From NCBI GenBank assembly GCA_910577795.1, contig CAJTNW010000006.1, positions 1-59,354 on the forward strand: a DNA stretch of 59,354 bases, in the 5' to 3' direction. The translations under genes were made by a program, and so were the position numbers. This stretch comes from an uncultured Christensenella sp. (GTDB taxonomy: Bacteria; Bacillota; Clostridia; Christensenellales; UBA3700). The notes below the pieces were generated by a model. The model saw only the letters and a list, made by a program, of their open reading frames with translations. It was not told the origin of the DNA and made no database searches. Positions 25,042 to 33,214 of this stretch are shown one piece after another. Positions within the stretch are counted from its first letter, which is position 1; each line of letters begins with the position of its first letter.

Positions 25042-26703
25042 TTATACCTCCTTAAATTGTCTATTAATTGCAGATAGCAAAGCCTTGATAGATGAACTTG
25101 CAATATCTTCATCCTCACCAACACCCCATATCTTTTTATCTCCAATTGTAATACTTACATAAGAGATAGCAAGCGAGTTAGAACCAACTTCCTTTGCGTG
25201 CTCTTTATAATCTGTTAAAATGTAATGATAACCAAGTCCATGCTTAATTGCATTTGAAACACTATCCAACATACCATTACCCTTGCCACTTAATCTTCTT
25301 ATAGTTCCACCTTTTTGTACTTCCAATATAACATTGTAATTATCTTTATTTTTGTTAAAACTATAATCATTAAGTTTTATAGGATTATCCAAATTAATAT
25401 AAGCATTTTTAAAAATATCCAAAACTTCATCATTTTGTAATTCTTTATGCAAATTATCACTAAAGCCTTTTACTGTATATCCTAATTCCTCACGCATACC
25501 AATAGGTATTTCATAGCCATATACACTCTCAAGCAAATAACTTACACCGCCTTTGCCAGACTGACTATTTATACGTATAACATCTGCCATATACTCTTTG
25601 CCAACATCCTTAGGGTCAATTGCAAGATAAGGCACATTCCAATAATCTGCCATACCACTTGCCCTGTATGCCATACCTTTTGCAATAGCATCTTGATGTG
25701 AGCCGCTAAACGCAGCATAAACTAATTCTCCAACATACGGCTGTCTTGGAGGAACTTTCATTTGTGTTAATTTTTCATACAACTTAATAATTTCTGGCAT
25801 ATTATCAAAATTCAATTTTGGGTCTATGCCATGTGAATACAAATTCATAGCAAAAGTAATTATGTCACCATTACCTGTTCTTTCACCATTACCAAACAAT
25901 GTGCCTTCTATTCTATCTCCACCAGCAAGCAAACCTAATTCACCATCCGCAATTGCTGTACCTCTATCATTGTGAGGATGCAAAGATATAATTACATTTT
26001 CACGATAATTCATATTTTTGCTAATATACTCTACTTGTTTTGCGTAAATATGTGGCAAACTCAACTCAACAGTAACTGGTAAATTTATTATAACTTTATT
26101 AGTTTTAGTAGGTTTAAATACTTCTAACACACTATTTATAACTTCCAACGCATATTCAGGCTCTGTACCAGAAAAACTTTCTGGCGAATATTCAAAAGTT
26201 ACTTTGCCATCAAAGTTTTTAGCAAGATTTACTGCATAACTAGCACCACTTACCGCTAAATCAATAATCTCTTGCTTGGATTTTTTAAAAACTTGCTCCC
26301 TTTGTGCAACTGAAGTACTATTATAAAGATGACAAATTACACTTTTCGCACCCTTTAGTGCTTCAAAAGTTTTGTCAATAATGTGCGGTCTTGCCTGTGT
26401 CAACACCTGAATAGTTACATCATCAGGTATTAAGTTTTTTTCAATTAAAGTACGAATAAAATCAAATTCTGTTTGAGATGCAGCAGGAAATCCAACTTCA
26501 ATTTCCTTAAAACCAATATTGCAGAGTATCTTAAAAAATTCTAATTTTTGCTCTAGATTCATAGGTGTAATTAATGCTTGATTACCATCACGCAAATCAA
26601 CACTACACCATATAGGTGCTTTGTCCAAATACTCTTTGTCCACCCAACTACTATTGTTACCTTGCGGCATAAAATAACCGCGTCTGTATTTTTTATAATC
26701 CAT
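25042..26703 (-). CDS. leuA: 2-isopropylmalate synthase, long type II form
   Basis: A 553-residue enzyme that condenses acetyl-CoA with 2-ketoisovalerate, the first step to leucine. The N-terminal part begins YRRGYFMPQGNNSSWVDKEYLDKAPIWCSVDLRDGNQALITPM, and the metal motif is SLHPHNDRGT. These resemble the yeast/actinobacterial LeuA (type II) rather than the common 500-residue bacterial type. The C-terminal 120 residues form the regulatory domain where leucine normally binds. AGGAG lies eight bases before ATG. First gene of the leuACDB operon, with a near-consensus promoter. Confidence 0.96.
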   Translation of the reverse strand: MDYKKYRRGYFMPQGNNSSWVDKEYLDKAPIWCSVDLRDGNQALITPMNLEQKLEFFKILCNIGFKEIEVGFPAASQTEFDFIRTLIEKNLIPDDVTIQVLTQARPHIIDKTFEALKGAKSVICHLYNSTSVAQREQVFKKSKQEIIDLAVSGASYAVNLAKNFDGKVTFEYSPESFSGTEPEYALEVINSVLEVFKPTKTNKVIINLPVTVELSLPHIYAKQVEYISKNMNYRENVIISLHPHNDRGTAIADGELGLLAGGDRIEGTLFGNGERTGNGDIITFAMNLYSHGIDPKLNFDNMPEIIKLYEKLTQMKVPPRQPYVGELVYAAFSGSHQDAIAKGMAYRASGMADYWNVPYLAIDPKDVGKEYMADVIRINSQSGKGGVSYLLESVYGYEIPIGMREELGYTVKGFSDNLHKELQNDEVLDIFKNAYINLDNPIKLNDYSFNKNKDNYNVILEVQKGGTIRRLSGKGNGMLDSVSNAIKHGLGYHYILTDYKEHAKEVGSNSLAISYVSITIGDKKIWGVGEDEDIASSSIKALLSAINRQFKEV

Positions 26704-26749
26704 AGTATACTCCTACAATATTAGATTTCTTCTAAAAATATATTAATAT

Positions 26750-26778
26750 ATTTTATCAAAAAAATTTTTAGTTGTCAA
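26750..26778 (-). promoter_or_regulatory. SigA-type promoter of the leu operon
   Basis: TTGACA (26773-26778), 17 bases, TAAAAT (26750-26755). The leader is only about 40 nt, so there is no room for a T-box or leucine attenuator. Confidence 0.85.
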
Positions 26779-26822
26779 TATTGATTAAAATAATTTATCG
26801 TTATATTGTAATGCAAAAGAAT

Positions 26823-26850
26823 AAACAAGGCTAAAATTTTAACCTTGTTT
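26823..26850 (-). terminator. Intrinsic terminator after the MFS gene
   Basis: AAACAAGG and CCTTGTTT form an 8-bp stem, extended by AT pairs in the loop, 33 nt after the stop. Confidence 0.75.
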
Positions 26851-26882
26851 TAAATTTTGGATAATTTTTTAATAAAATCTGT

Positions 26883-28148
26883 TTAATAAAGAGATTTATT
26901 AACTTGTGTATCACTATTTTGCAAGTTTTTCTTATTTCTTTTTATTAGACCATATATTGCTATATGGCAGATACTGCACAAAAATGGTAAGCATGAAATA
27001 ATTAAAAACATTTTTGATAGTGATAGACTATCTGCAATATTTCCTGCTATTGCGCCAAACATAGATGCACCTATGTCACCAAAAATAGCAAGTGTACTGA
27101 ATATCCATGCACCCGCTTTAGGAAAAGCCTCACCTGCAATAGATATAACTCCTGGCCAACACATACTGCTAAATAACCCTACTAATATGCACAACACTAA
27201 TGACAATATAGTATTTATTTCTAATCCTATCAATAAATATGCTACACCTGCAAGCAAACAAGATATTATAAGCACCATATTCAAATTGATTTTATGACCA
27301 AAAAAGCCAAATATCAACCTACCAGTACCTAACATTACTGCAAACAATAACATTCCTATCATGTCAGACATTAATTTGCTTACACCAAGGTTTAGTTCGC
27401 AAAAAGTAGATACATATTGGTTCATTATAATTTCCACACCTGCACCTACAACAATTGCAATACAACACAAAATATATATTGGTGATTTTGCAACTTTGAT
27501 AGATGAAGTATTTTTGCCTTGGCTACTTCTTTCCTCAACTATTTTTACTGGGACAAACTGCAAAGTATTTAGCACAGGCACAATTGATAAACAGCCTATA
27601 ATATACATCCAGTTTTCAGCACCAAGAAAGTTTAAACATAAAGCGATAATTACAATGCTTACTGCTTGCCACCAAGCATAAAAAGAATGTAATAAACTCA
27701 TAGCCGCTTTTTTATTTTTAAATGTATCAGGTATAGTATCCACAATAGGACTAAGTACTACCTCAAGCATACCGCTAGCAAAAGAAAAAATTATAGTAGA
27801 AAATACAAAAGGAATAAACGGATTTGCAGGCATAATTTTTGGAGACATACAATATAAAATCATTCCAATAAAGCCTAATAAATTAGCGATATAAACTAAA
27901 TTTTTGTATTTGACTTTATCAATAATAAATGTAAGCAAAACATCTGCCAAAATTTGAGTACCAAAGTTTATACCTACTAAAATCCCCATTTGCCCTAATG
28001 TTAAGCCATATAAACTCATAAACGGCACCATTAGCAAAGCCGTCATATTTGCATAAATAGCCTGACTAGCATTAGCAGTGCAACTAGCAATAAGTAGTCT
28101 ATTATAATTGTTATTCATTTTTTTATTACTCCAATTACTGTCTTGCAC
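26883..28148 (-). CDS. MFS transporter (sugar-type)
   Basis: A 421-residue major facilitator with twelve hydrophobic helices and a central cytoplasmic loop (about 200-220, EERSSQGKN). The pattern is like fucose/glucose-type permeases, and no substrate can be assigned. The frame begins at a GTG (28146-28148) preceded by GGAGG seven bases upstream, so it is a true GTG start. Upstream, a TTGCAA/TAAAAT promoter is flanked by an inverted repeat of 14-bp arms that may be an operator. It is monocistronic, between leuA and the ribosomal operon. Confidence 0.88.
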   Translation of the reverse strand: MQDSNWSNKKMNNNYNRLLIASCTANASQAIYANMTALLMVPFMSLYGLTLGQMGILVGINFGTQILADVLLTFIIDKVKYKNLVYIANLLGFIGMILYCMSPKIMPANPFIPFVFSTIIFSFASGMLEVVLSPIVDTIPDTFKNKKAAMSLLHSFYAWWQAVSIVIIALCLNFLGAENWMYIIGCLSIVPVLNTLQFVPVKIVEERSSQGKNTSSIKVAKSPIYILCCIAIVVGAGVEIIMNQYVSTFCELNLGVSKLMSDMIGMLLFAVMLGTGRLIFGFFGHKINLNMVLIISCLLAGVAYLLIGLEINTILSLVLCILVGLFSSMCWPGVISIAGEAFPKAGAWIFSTLAIFGDIGASMFGAIAGNIADSLSLSKMFLIISCLPFLCSICHIAIYGLIKRNKKNLQNSDTQVNKSLY

Positions 28149-28648
28149 TATTTGTCCTCCGTAAATATTTATTATGCAAAAACAGCAATTTATTTATGAA
28201 TTTGTTGTTTATTGCAATGTAATTTATAAAACATTTTACCTTTAAATAAAGTTTTTGCAACAAACAACTATGTACCATAAAGAATATTAATTATTAAATA
28301 TCCTCAAAACATAATACGCAAAATTTATTTTAAAAGTGAAAATGTATTTTTATATAATTTTATCATACATAGTATAATACTTTTAATAAAAAAATGCAAT
28401 ATTTTTTAATACAAACAAAAACAACTTATTACTTTAAAAATAATAACGATTTTCGTAGGGTATTTTTATAAATTTTAAACTAAAGCAACTATTTTTCTTT
28501 TACATAAATTGTTTGCTCTACAATATGAGATAAAACAGATGAAAAAAAAGTTATAATTTTTAATTAATTTTGCCAAATAATTTTTATTAATATATGTTTT
28601 GCTTTTGTAGGTGCATATTAATTTAAAATATATTATTAAATAAAAGAC
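28149..28648. other. Intergenic region with an inverted repeat and putative MFS promoter
   Basis: A 500-nt AT-rich gap. At 28204-28217 and 28255-28268 lie 14-bp arms GTTGTTTATTGCAA/TTGCAACAAACAAC (one mismatch), around a minus-strand TTGCAA-16-TAAAAT promoter (28233-28260) for the MFS gene. A diverged dispersed motif (AATAACGATTTTCGTAGG) is at 28442-28459. I see no gene in the remainder. Confidence 0.5.
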
Positions 28649-28672
28649 AATAGCAGGAATAATCCTGCTATT
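28649..28672 (-). terminator. Terminator of the ribosomal supercluster
   Basis: AATAGCAGG and CCTGCTATT form a perfect 9-bp stem followed by gTCTTTTATTT, 30 nt after rplQ. Confidence 0.9.
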
Positions 28673-28686
28673 TGCTTAATAACATT
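28671..28686 (-). repeat. Shared 16-nt 3'-UTR element, rplQ copy
   Basis: AATGTTATTAAGCAAA (minus strand) stands between the rplQ stop and the terminator. The identical 16 bases occur in the same position after gap (47571-47586). Confidence 0.6.
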
Positions 28687-28701
28687 ATTTAATATTAATT
28701 A

Positions 28702-29208
28702 TTATACCATTTCTATAATAACCATTTCTGCAGCATCGCCACGTCTAGCACCTAGTTTAATAATTCTAGTATAGCCACCGCCTTGACCTAACTCTTCTTT
28801 TCTTCCTACATATTTTGGAGCATACTCATTAAACACTTTTTCAATTAGTGGGTGTTTAATATCACGAGTTCTCTCTTTATAAGCAGTTTTAGACTCTTTA
28901 GCGCCTTGAGGCTCTTGAATATCACGCAAGAAAGACATCATTTGTCTTCTAGCATTCAATTTCTTTTTGCCATCATTTTTAAATTCAACAGCAACTTTTT
29001 CGCCCTTAGCATCAGTTTTAGTCTTAGTAGTAGTAACTATATCATCATAACTCTTAATGCCTAGAGTAACCATTTTTTCTGCAAGTCTTTTAACTTCCTT
29101 TGCTCTATCTACAGTAGTCTCAATACGACCATACCATAATAATTCAGAAACTTGGTTACGCAACATGTGCATTCTTTGGTCAGTACGTTTTCCTAGTTTT
29201 CTTGCCAT
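28702..29208 (-). CDS. rplQ: 50S ribosomal protein L17
   Basis: A 168-residue L17 with the standard N-terminus RKLGKRTDQRMHMLRNQVSELL and the standard C-terminus GGGYTRIIKLGARRGDAAEMVIIE. It is longer than the usual 113-130 residues because of two insertions. One is lysine-rich at about 60-85 (TKTKTDAKGEKVAVEFKNDGKKK). The other is near 100-125 (QEPQGAKESKTAYKERTRD). L17 lies near the exit-tunnel side of the large subunit. It is the last gene of the alpha operon, as in most bacteria. Confidence 0.97.
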   Translation of the reverse strand: MARKLGKRTDQRMHMLRNQVSELLWYGRIETTVDRAKEVKRLAEKMVTLGIKSYDDIVTTTKTKTDAKGEKVAVEFKNDGKKKLNARRQMMSFLRDIQEPQGAKESKTAYKERTRDIKHPLIEKVFNEYAPKYVGRKEELGQGGGYTRIIKLGARRGDAAEMVIIEMV

Positions 29209-29220
29209 TTTTTTATCTCC

Positions 29221-30168
29221 TTACTCGTCCTTACTTTGTAGTTCAAATCCTAATTCGTGAATTTTCTTCATAACTTCGTCAAGTGATTTCTTACCTAGGT
29301 TTCTAACCTTAAGCATATCGTCCTCTGACTTTTGAATTAAGTCTTGAACAGTATTGATACCCGCTCTCTTTAAGCAGTTGTATGACCTTACTGACAAATC
29401 CAAATCATCAATAGCCATTTCTAATACTTTTGTTTGCTTTTCGTCATCTTGTTTTAAAAGATTTTTATCAGCCATATTATCTACAAGACCAATAAACAAA
29501 CCTAATAAATCATTAATGATTTTAGCACTCAAACTAATAACTTCATGAGGTGATGCAGTACCATCAGTAACCACATCTATTGTCAATTTATCATAGTTTA
29601 TATCTTGTCCAACACGTGCTGGTTCAACAAAATAACTTGCTCTTTCAACAGGAGTATAGATAGAATCAACAGGTATGTAACCTAAAGGTTGCTCCTCATC
29701 TTTATTCATGTTAGCAGAAACATAACCTCTACCAACTCCAACATTAATTTCCATATTCAATTTTGCGCCATTTTCTAATGTGCAAATATACATATCAGGA
29801 TTTAAAATATCAATATCTGAACTATGCTCGATATCTCCAGCAGTAACAATACCTGCAGTATCCTTTTTAATATACATTAATTGTTTGAAATCTTTGTCTT
29901 CTGTATGAGCCTTAATAGCAAGTCCTTTGATGTTTAAAATAATCTCTGAAACATCTTCTTTTACACCTGGGATAGTAGAAAACTCGTGTTTTACGCCATC
30001 AATACGAACTCCAACTGGTGCAGCACCAGGAAGTGAGCCCAAAAGCACACGACGAAGTGCATTGCCTAATGTAGTTCCAAAACTTCTCTCAAGAGGCTCT
30101 ACGACAAAACGTGCCTCTTTAGCATTAAGACTATCTACTTCAATCTTCGGCTTAGTAATTTCTATCAT
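29221..30168 (-). CDS. rpoA: DNA-directed RNA polymerase subunit alpha
   Basis: A 315-residue subunit that nucleates RNA polymerase assembly. The N-terminal dimerisation domain has RFVVEPLERSFGTTLGNALRRVLLGSLPG. A linker follows around residue 230. The C-terminal domain (about 245-315), with DLDLSVRSYNCLKRAGINTVQDL and VRNLGKKSLDEV, contacts UP elements and regulators. GGAGG eight bases before ATG. Placed between rpsD and rplQ, the conserved position. Confidence 0.98.
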   Translation of the reverse strand: MIEITKPKIEVDSLNAKEARFVVEPLERSFGTTLGNALRRVLLGSLPGAAPVGVRIDGVKHEFSTIPGVKEDVSEIILNIKGLAIKAHTEDKDFKQLMYIKKDTAGIVTAGDIEHSSDIDILNPDMYICTLENGAKLNMEINVGVGRGYVSANMNKDEEQPLGYIPVDSIYTPVERASYFVEPARVGQDINYDKLTIDVVTDGTASPHEVISLSAKIINDLLGLFIGLVDNMADKNLLKQDDEKQTKVLEMAIDDLDLSVRSYNCLKRAGINTVQDLIQKSEDDMLKVRNLGKKSLDEVMKKIHELGFELQSKDE

Positions 30169-30197
30169 TAAATCATCCTCCTATTTTGGATTTAATC

Positions 30198-30821
30198 TTA
30201 CTTAGAATACAACTCAACAATTAAGTGTTCTTCTATAGCAATGTCTAGACCTTCTCTTGTAGGAAGTTCTAATACTTTACCAGTTAAAGTTGCATTATCA
30301 AACTCTAACCAACTTGGTAAATTTTCTGTCTTACCTGCTTTAATGTCAGCAAATAAAGTTTTATCTACCTTGTTTTCTTTAACAGCAATAATATCTCCTG
30401 CTTTAACTAAATAAGATGGAATGTTAACCCTTGAACCATTAACAGTAATATGACCATGGTTAACGATTTGTCTTGCATGAGCACGGCTCAAGCCAAGTCC
30501 TAATCTGAAAACAACATTATCAAGTCTTCTCTCAAGAAGAACCAACATATTGTCACCAGTTACACCACGCATTTTTTCAGCCATATCATAATAGCCTCTA
30601 AATTGCTTTTCACATAAGCCATAAATTCTTTTAGTTTTTTGTTTTTCACGTAATTGTACACTATATCCTGTAGGTTTCTTTCTTGCAGTACCATGTTGAC
30701 CTGGAGCGGTAGGACGCTTCACAACAGCACATTTATCAGAATAACATTTATCACCTTTAAGATATAATTTGCATCCTTCTCTTCTGCACAAACGGCAGTC
30801 AGCACCTGTATATTTAGCCAT
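30198..30821 (-). CDS. rpsD: 30S ribosomal protein S4 (zinc form)
   Basis: A 207-residue primary 16S rRNA-binding protein that also represses its own operon in many bacteria. The N-terminal CRLCRREGCKLYLKGDKCYSDKC carries cysteines for a zinc site. The S4 RNA-binding domain is RLDNVVFRLGLGLSRAHARQIVNHGHITVNG. I trimmed the start to MAKYTGADC, which follows AGGAGG by eight bases; the longer frame overlaps rpsK. Confidence 0.98.
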   Translation of the reverse strand: MAKYTGADCRLCRREGCKLYLKGDKCYSDKCAVVKRPTAPGQHGTARKKPTGYSVQLREKQKTKRIYGLCEKQFRGYYDMAEKMRGVTGDNMLVLLERRLDNVVFRLGLGLSRAHARQIVNHGHITVNGSRVNIPSYLVKAGDIIAVKENKVDKTLFADIKAGKTENLPSWLEFDNATLTGKVLELPTREGLDIAIEEHLIVELYSK

Positions 30822-30832
30822 TTCTCTACCTC

Positions 30833-31228
30833 CTATAATCTTCTGCGTTTTGGTGGACGGCATCCATTGTGTGGAATAGGTGAAACATCTTTAATCATTG
30901 TAACAGCAATGTCCACAACTTGCAAAGCACGAATAGCAGACTCACGTCCTGCACCCGGACCTTTTACATATACTTCAACACTCTTTAAACCTGTCAAATC
31001 TTTAGCAATTTTAGCAGCATCTTCTGCAACCATTTGCGCAGCAAATGGAGTGCTCTTCTTTGAGCCTCTTAGACCCAACTTGCCAGAACTTGACCAAGAA
31101 ATTGTATTTCCTTTTTCATCAGTAAAGGTAACAAGAGTATTGTTAAAAGATGATTGAATATAACAACGACCTTTGTCTACGCGCTTTACGTCACGTCTTT
31201 TTCTTACAGCCTTTTTATTAGCAGCCAT
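30833..31228 (-). CDS. rpsK: 30S ribosomal protein S11
   Basis: A 131-residue platform protein of the small subunit. Recognised by GRCYIQSSFNNTLVTFTDEKGNTISWSSSGKLGLRGSKKSTPFAAQ and the C-terminal IPHNGCRPPKRRRL. GGAGG lies nine bases before the ATG. Between rpsM and rpsD in the alpha operon. Confidence 0.98.
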   Translation of the reverse strand: MAANKKAVRKRRDVKRVDKGRCYIQSSFNNTLVTFTDEKGNTISWSSSGKLGLRGSKKSTPFAAQMVAEDAAKIAKDLTGLKSVEVYVKGPGAGRESAIRALQVVDIAVTMIKDVSPIPHNGCRPPKRRRL

Positions 31229-31242
31229 TTCTCATTACCTCC

Positions 31243-31611
31243 TTATTTCTTCTTACGGCTAACAGTCTTCTTAGGACCTTTACGAGTACGAGCATTTTGC
31301 TTAGTACTTTGTCCACGAACTGGTAAACCTTTACGGTGTCTAACACCACGATAGCAACCAATTTCCATTAGTCGCTTAATGTTCAATTTTACTTCTCTTC
31401 TTAAATCACCTTCAACAGTAAGGTTCTTTTCAATGTAATCACGAATCGCACTTACTTCTTCTTCTGTTAAATCTTTAACTCTTTTGTCTGGATTAATGCC
31501 AGAAGCAGCCAAAATTTTGTTAGAAGTAACTCTACCTATACCATAGATATAAGTAAGACCGATTTCAACTCTTTTTTCACGCGGCAAATCTACGCCTGCA
31601 ATACGAGCCAT
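31243..31611 (-). CDS. rpsM: 30S ribosomal protein S13
   Basis: A 122-residue head protein that contacts the P-site tRNA and the intersubunit bridge. MARIAGVDLPREKRVEIGLTYIYGIGR opens it, and RGVRHRKGLPVRGQSTKQNARTRKGPKKT closes it with the basic tail. First gene of the alpha operon, behind an internal promoter and a structured leader. GGAGGG lies seven bases before the ATG. Confidence 0.98.
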   Translation of the reverse strand: MARIAGVDLPREKRVEIGLTYIYGIGRVTSNKILAASGINPDKRVKDLTEEEVSAIRDYIEKNLTVEGDLRREVKLNIKRLMEIGCYRGVRHRKGLPVRGQSTKQNARTRKGPKKTVSRKKK

Positions 31612-31669
31612 TCAACTACCCTCCAAATTAAATTATAAATATTGTATAATACTTTATTTAACGTACTAT

Positions 31670-31724
31670 AAGGAGAAAAGCATGTCTGATAATTTGGAAT
31701 GAGACATCTCTTCAGCCGCTCCTT
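31670..31724 (-). ncRNA. Structured leader upstream of rpsM
   Basis: In the minus-strand RNA, AAGGAG (31719-31724) pairs with CTCCTT (31670-31675). Inside, ATGTCT (31702-31707) pairs with AGACAT (31682-31687). The whole element lies between the internal promoter and the rpsM ribosome site. Ribosomal operons are often controlled by protein-binding leaders; S4 is the usual effector for alpha operons, but I cannot match this to a known structure. Confidence 0.5.
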
Positions 31725-31767
31725 TCACACGTAAAATTAACATTATAAAGCACTATTGCAAGTATTT

Positions 31768-31796
31768 ATTATATCATACTCGCAATAATTAATCAA
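31768..31796 (-). promoter_or_regulatory. Internal promoter of the alpha operon
   Basis: TTGATT (31791-31796), 17 bases, TATAAT (31768-31773). It allows rpsM-rpsK-rpsD-rpoA-rplQ to be transcribed apart from the spc genes. Confidence 0.75.
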
Positions 31797-31824
31797 GCAA
31801 AATTTAGGTAATTTTTACAAAAAA

Positions 31825-31941
31825 TTAACCTTGTTTTTGTTTATGTTTCTTATATTTGCTGCAAATAACCATAACTTGACCATTTCTTTTGATTACTCTG
31901 CATTTGTCGCACATTGGCTTAACTGATGGTCTAACTTTCAT
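31825..31941 (-). CDS. rpmJ: 50S ribosomal protein L36
   Basis: A 38-residue zinc protein, MKVRPSVKPMCDKCRVIKRN at its start and KYKKHKQKQG at its end. Cysteines at 11, 14 and 27 with His33 are the usual zinc ligands. GGAGG lies eight bases before the ATG. It follows infA, as in most Firmicutes. Confidence 0.96.
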   Translation of the reverse strand: MKVRPSVKPMCDKCRVIKRNGQVMVICSKYKKHKQKQG

Positions 31942-31956
31942 TGTTTTATCCTCCAA

Positions 31957-32178
31957 CTAATTCTTATTACGCCATACTATTCTACCTTTTGTCAAATCGT
32001 ACGGACTAAGTTCCACTTTTACTGTATCGCCTTCCAATATTTTAATATAGTTTTTTCTAAGTTTACCAGACAAATAAGTTGTAATAACAAATCCATTTGT
32101 AAGTTCAACCTTAAAATTTGTATTTGGCAATACTTCAACTACTTTACCTTCGGCCTCTATTACATCTTCCTTAGACAT
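31957..32178 (-). CDS. infA: Translation initiation factor IF-1
   Basis: A 73-residue OB-fold factor that binds the ribosomal A site during initiation. MSKEDVIEAEGKVVEVLPNTNFKVEL and the C-terminal DLTKGRIVWRNK are characteristic. I chose the start at 32178 because GGAGGG lies four bases before it; the upstream in-frame ATG overlaps the KOW gene. Confidence 0.97.
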   Translation of the reverse strand: MSKEDVIEAEGKVVEVLPNTNFKVELTNGFVITTYLSGKLRKNYIKILEGDTVKVELSPYDLTKGRIVWRNKN

Positions 32179-32189
32179 AATACCCTCCA

Positions 32190-32462
32190 TTATTTTTTTA
32201 GCACTTCTTTAAGTGCCGTTTGAATGTTTTTGTTGTGAATCACTTTGTTTGATATTATTTTATCCGCAATATCCTCAAGCACCAAATATGTATCTTTAAT
32301 ATGCTTGATTTTTTTGCGTTTAGGTTTTTCTAAAGGTCTGTTTTTTCCATCACAAATCTTAACAAACTCCGCATTTTCCAACTCAACTACTACAAAATAA
32401 TTGCCACTGTCATGTCCTGCAGTAGACAATACCACTGAACCGACTTTGATATTGTTTTGCAT
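32190..32462 (-). CDS. KOW-domain RNA-binding protein (L14e/L6e-like)
   Basis: A 90-residue basic protein. Its first 45 residues, IKVGSVVLSTAGHDSGNYFVVVELENAEFVKICDGKNRPLEKPKRKK, form a KOW domain like that of archaeal/eukaryotic L14e. Proteins of this type lie between map and infA in many Clostridia and probably bind RNA or the ribosome; the exact role is unknown. It starts eight bases after map ends. Confidence 0.88.
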   Translation of the reverse strand: MQNNIKVGSVVLSTAGHDSGNYFVVVELENAEFVKICDGKNRPLEKPKRKKIKHIKDTYLVLEDIADKIISNKVIHNKNIQTALKEVLKK

Positions 32463-32470
32463 AACAACTC

Positions 32471-33214
32471 CTATAAGGACAATATTTCATAACCATCTTC
32501 GGTTACAAGAACAGTATTTTCATAATGTGCTGAATACCCATCATCGTCAGTAACTACTGTCCATCCATCATCAAGTGCGGAAACTTCATAAGTCCCTTCG
32601 TTTATCATTGGTTCTATAGCAAGCGTCATATTTCGCTTTAATCTAAGACCTTTTCCTGCCTTTCCATAGTTTGGTATTTGAGGGTCCTCATGCATTTTGT
32701 TACCAATGCCGTGACCTACAAAATCTCTTACTACTGAAAAGCCATTACTTTCTGCAAAATTTTGTATGGCACTGCCAATATCTCCAAGCCTTGCACCTTC
32801 GCGAATAACTTTCATAGCCTCAAAAAAACTCTGTTCAGTTACCTCAATAAGTTTTTTATGCTTTTCAGATATCTTTCCAACAGCAAATGTTCTTGCTGCA
32901 TCGCTTTGCCAACCTTTATAAATAACACCACAATCTATACCAATAATGTCGCCTTCAGCCAATTTTCTTGAAGATGGGATACCATGTATCACTTGCTCGT
33001 TTACACTTGCACAAATTGATGCGGGAAATCCACCATACCCCAAAAAAGAAGGTTTTGCACCTCGACTTATTATATAATCATGTGCTAATTTATCCAATTC
33101 TTTTGTAGTGACTCCAACTTTGATATGTTCTGCAAGCATTTTTAAAGTATCCCCTAAAATTTTGCCTGCCTCACGCATAAGTTGTACTTCACTATCACTT
33201 TTTATTGTAATCAT
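32471..33214 (-). CDS. map: Type I methionine aminopeptidase
   Basis: A 247-residue pita-bread-fold metalloenzyme that removes the initiator methionine. Metal ligands are in IDCGVIYKGWQSDAARTF (two Asp), GHGIGNKMHEDPQIPNYG (His), AIEPMINEG (Glu) and the C-terminal YSAHYENTVLV (Glu). Its start lies 20 bases inside the end of adk, an overlap that suggests translational coupling; AAGGTG within adk serves as ribosome site. Confidence 0.97.
   Translation of the reverse strand: MITIKSDSEVQLMREAGKILGDTLKMLAEHIKVGVTTKELDKLAHDYIISRGAKPSFLGYGGFPASICASVNEQVIHGIPSSRKLAEGDIIGIDCGVIYKGWQSDAARTFAVGKISEKHKKLIEVTEQSFFEAMKVIREGARLGDIGSAIQNFAESNGFSVVRDFVGHGIGNKMHEDPQIPNYGKAGKGLRLKRNMTLAIEPMINEGTYEVSALDDGWTVVTDDDGYSAHYENTVLVTEDGYEILSL

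Noticed and set aside
27011..27020. TTTTTGATAG in the MFS gene
   Set aside because: Lacks the CGA start that is constant in the dispersed repeat; expected by chance in AT-rich DNA.
31670..31707. 13-codon open frame in the rpsM leader as a leader-peptide gene
   Set aside because: Its codons coincide with the hairpin strands and no control codons stand out; mentioned only as part of the leader.
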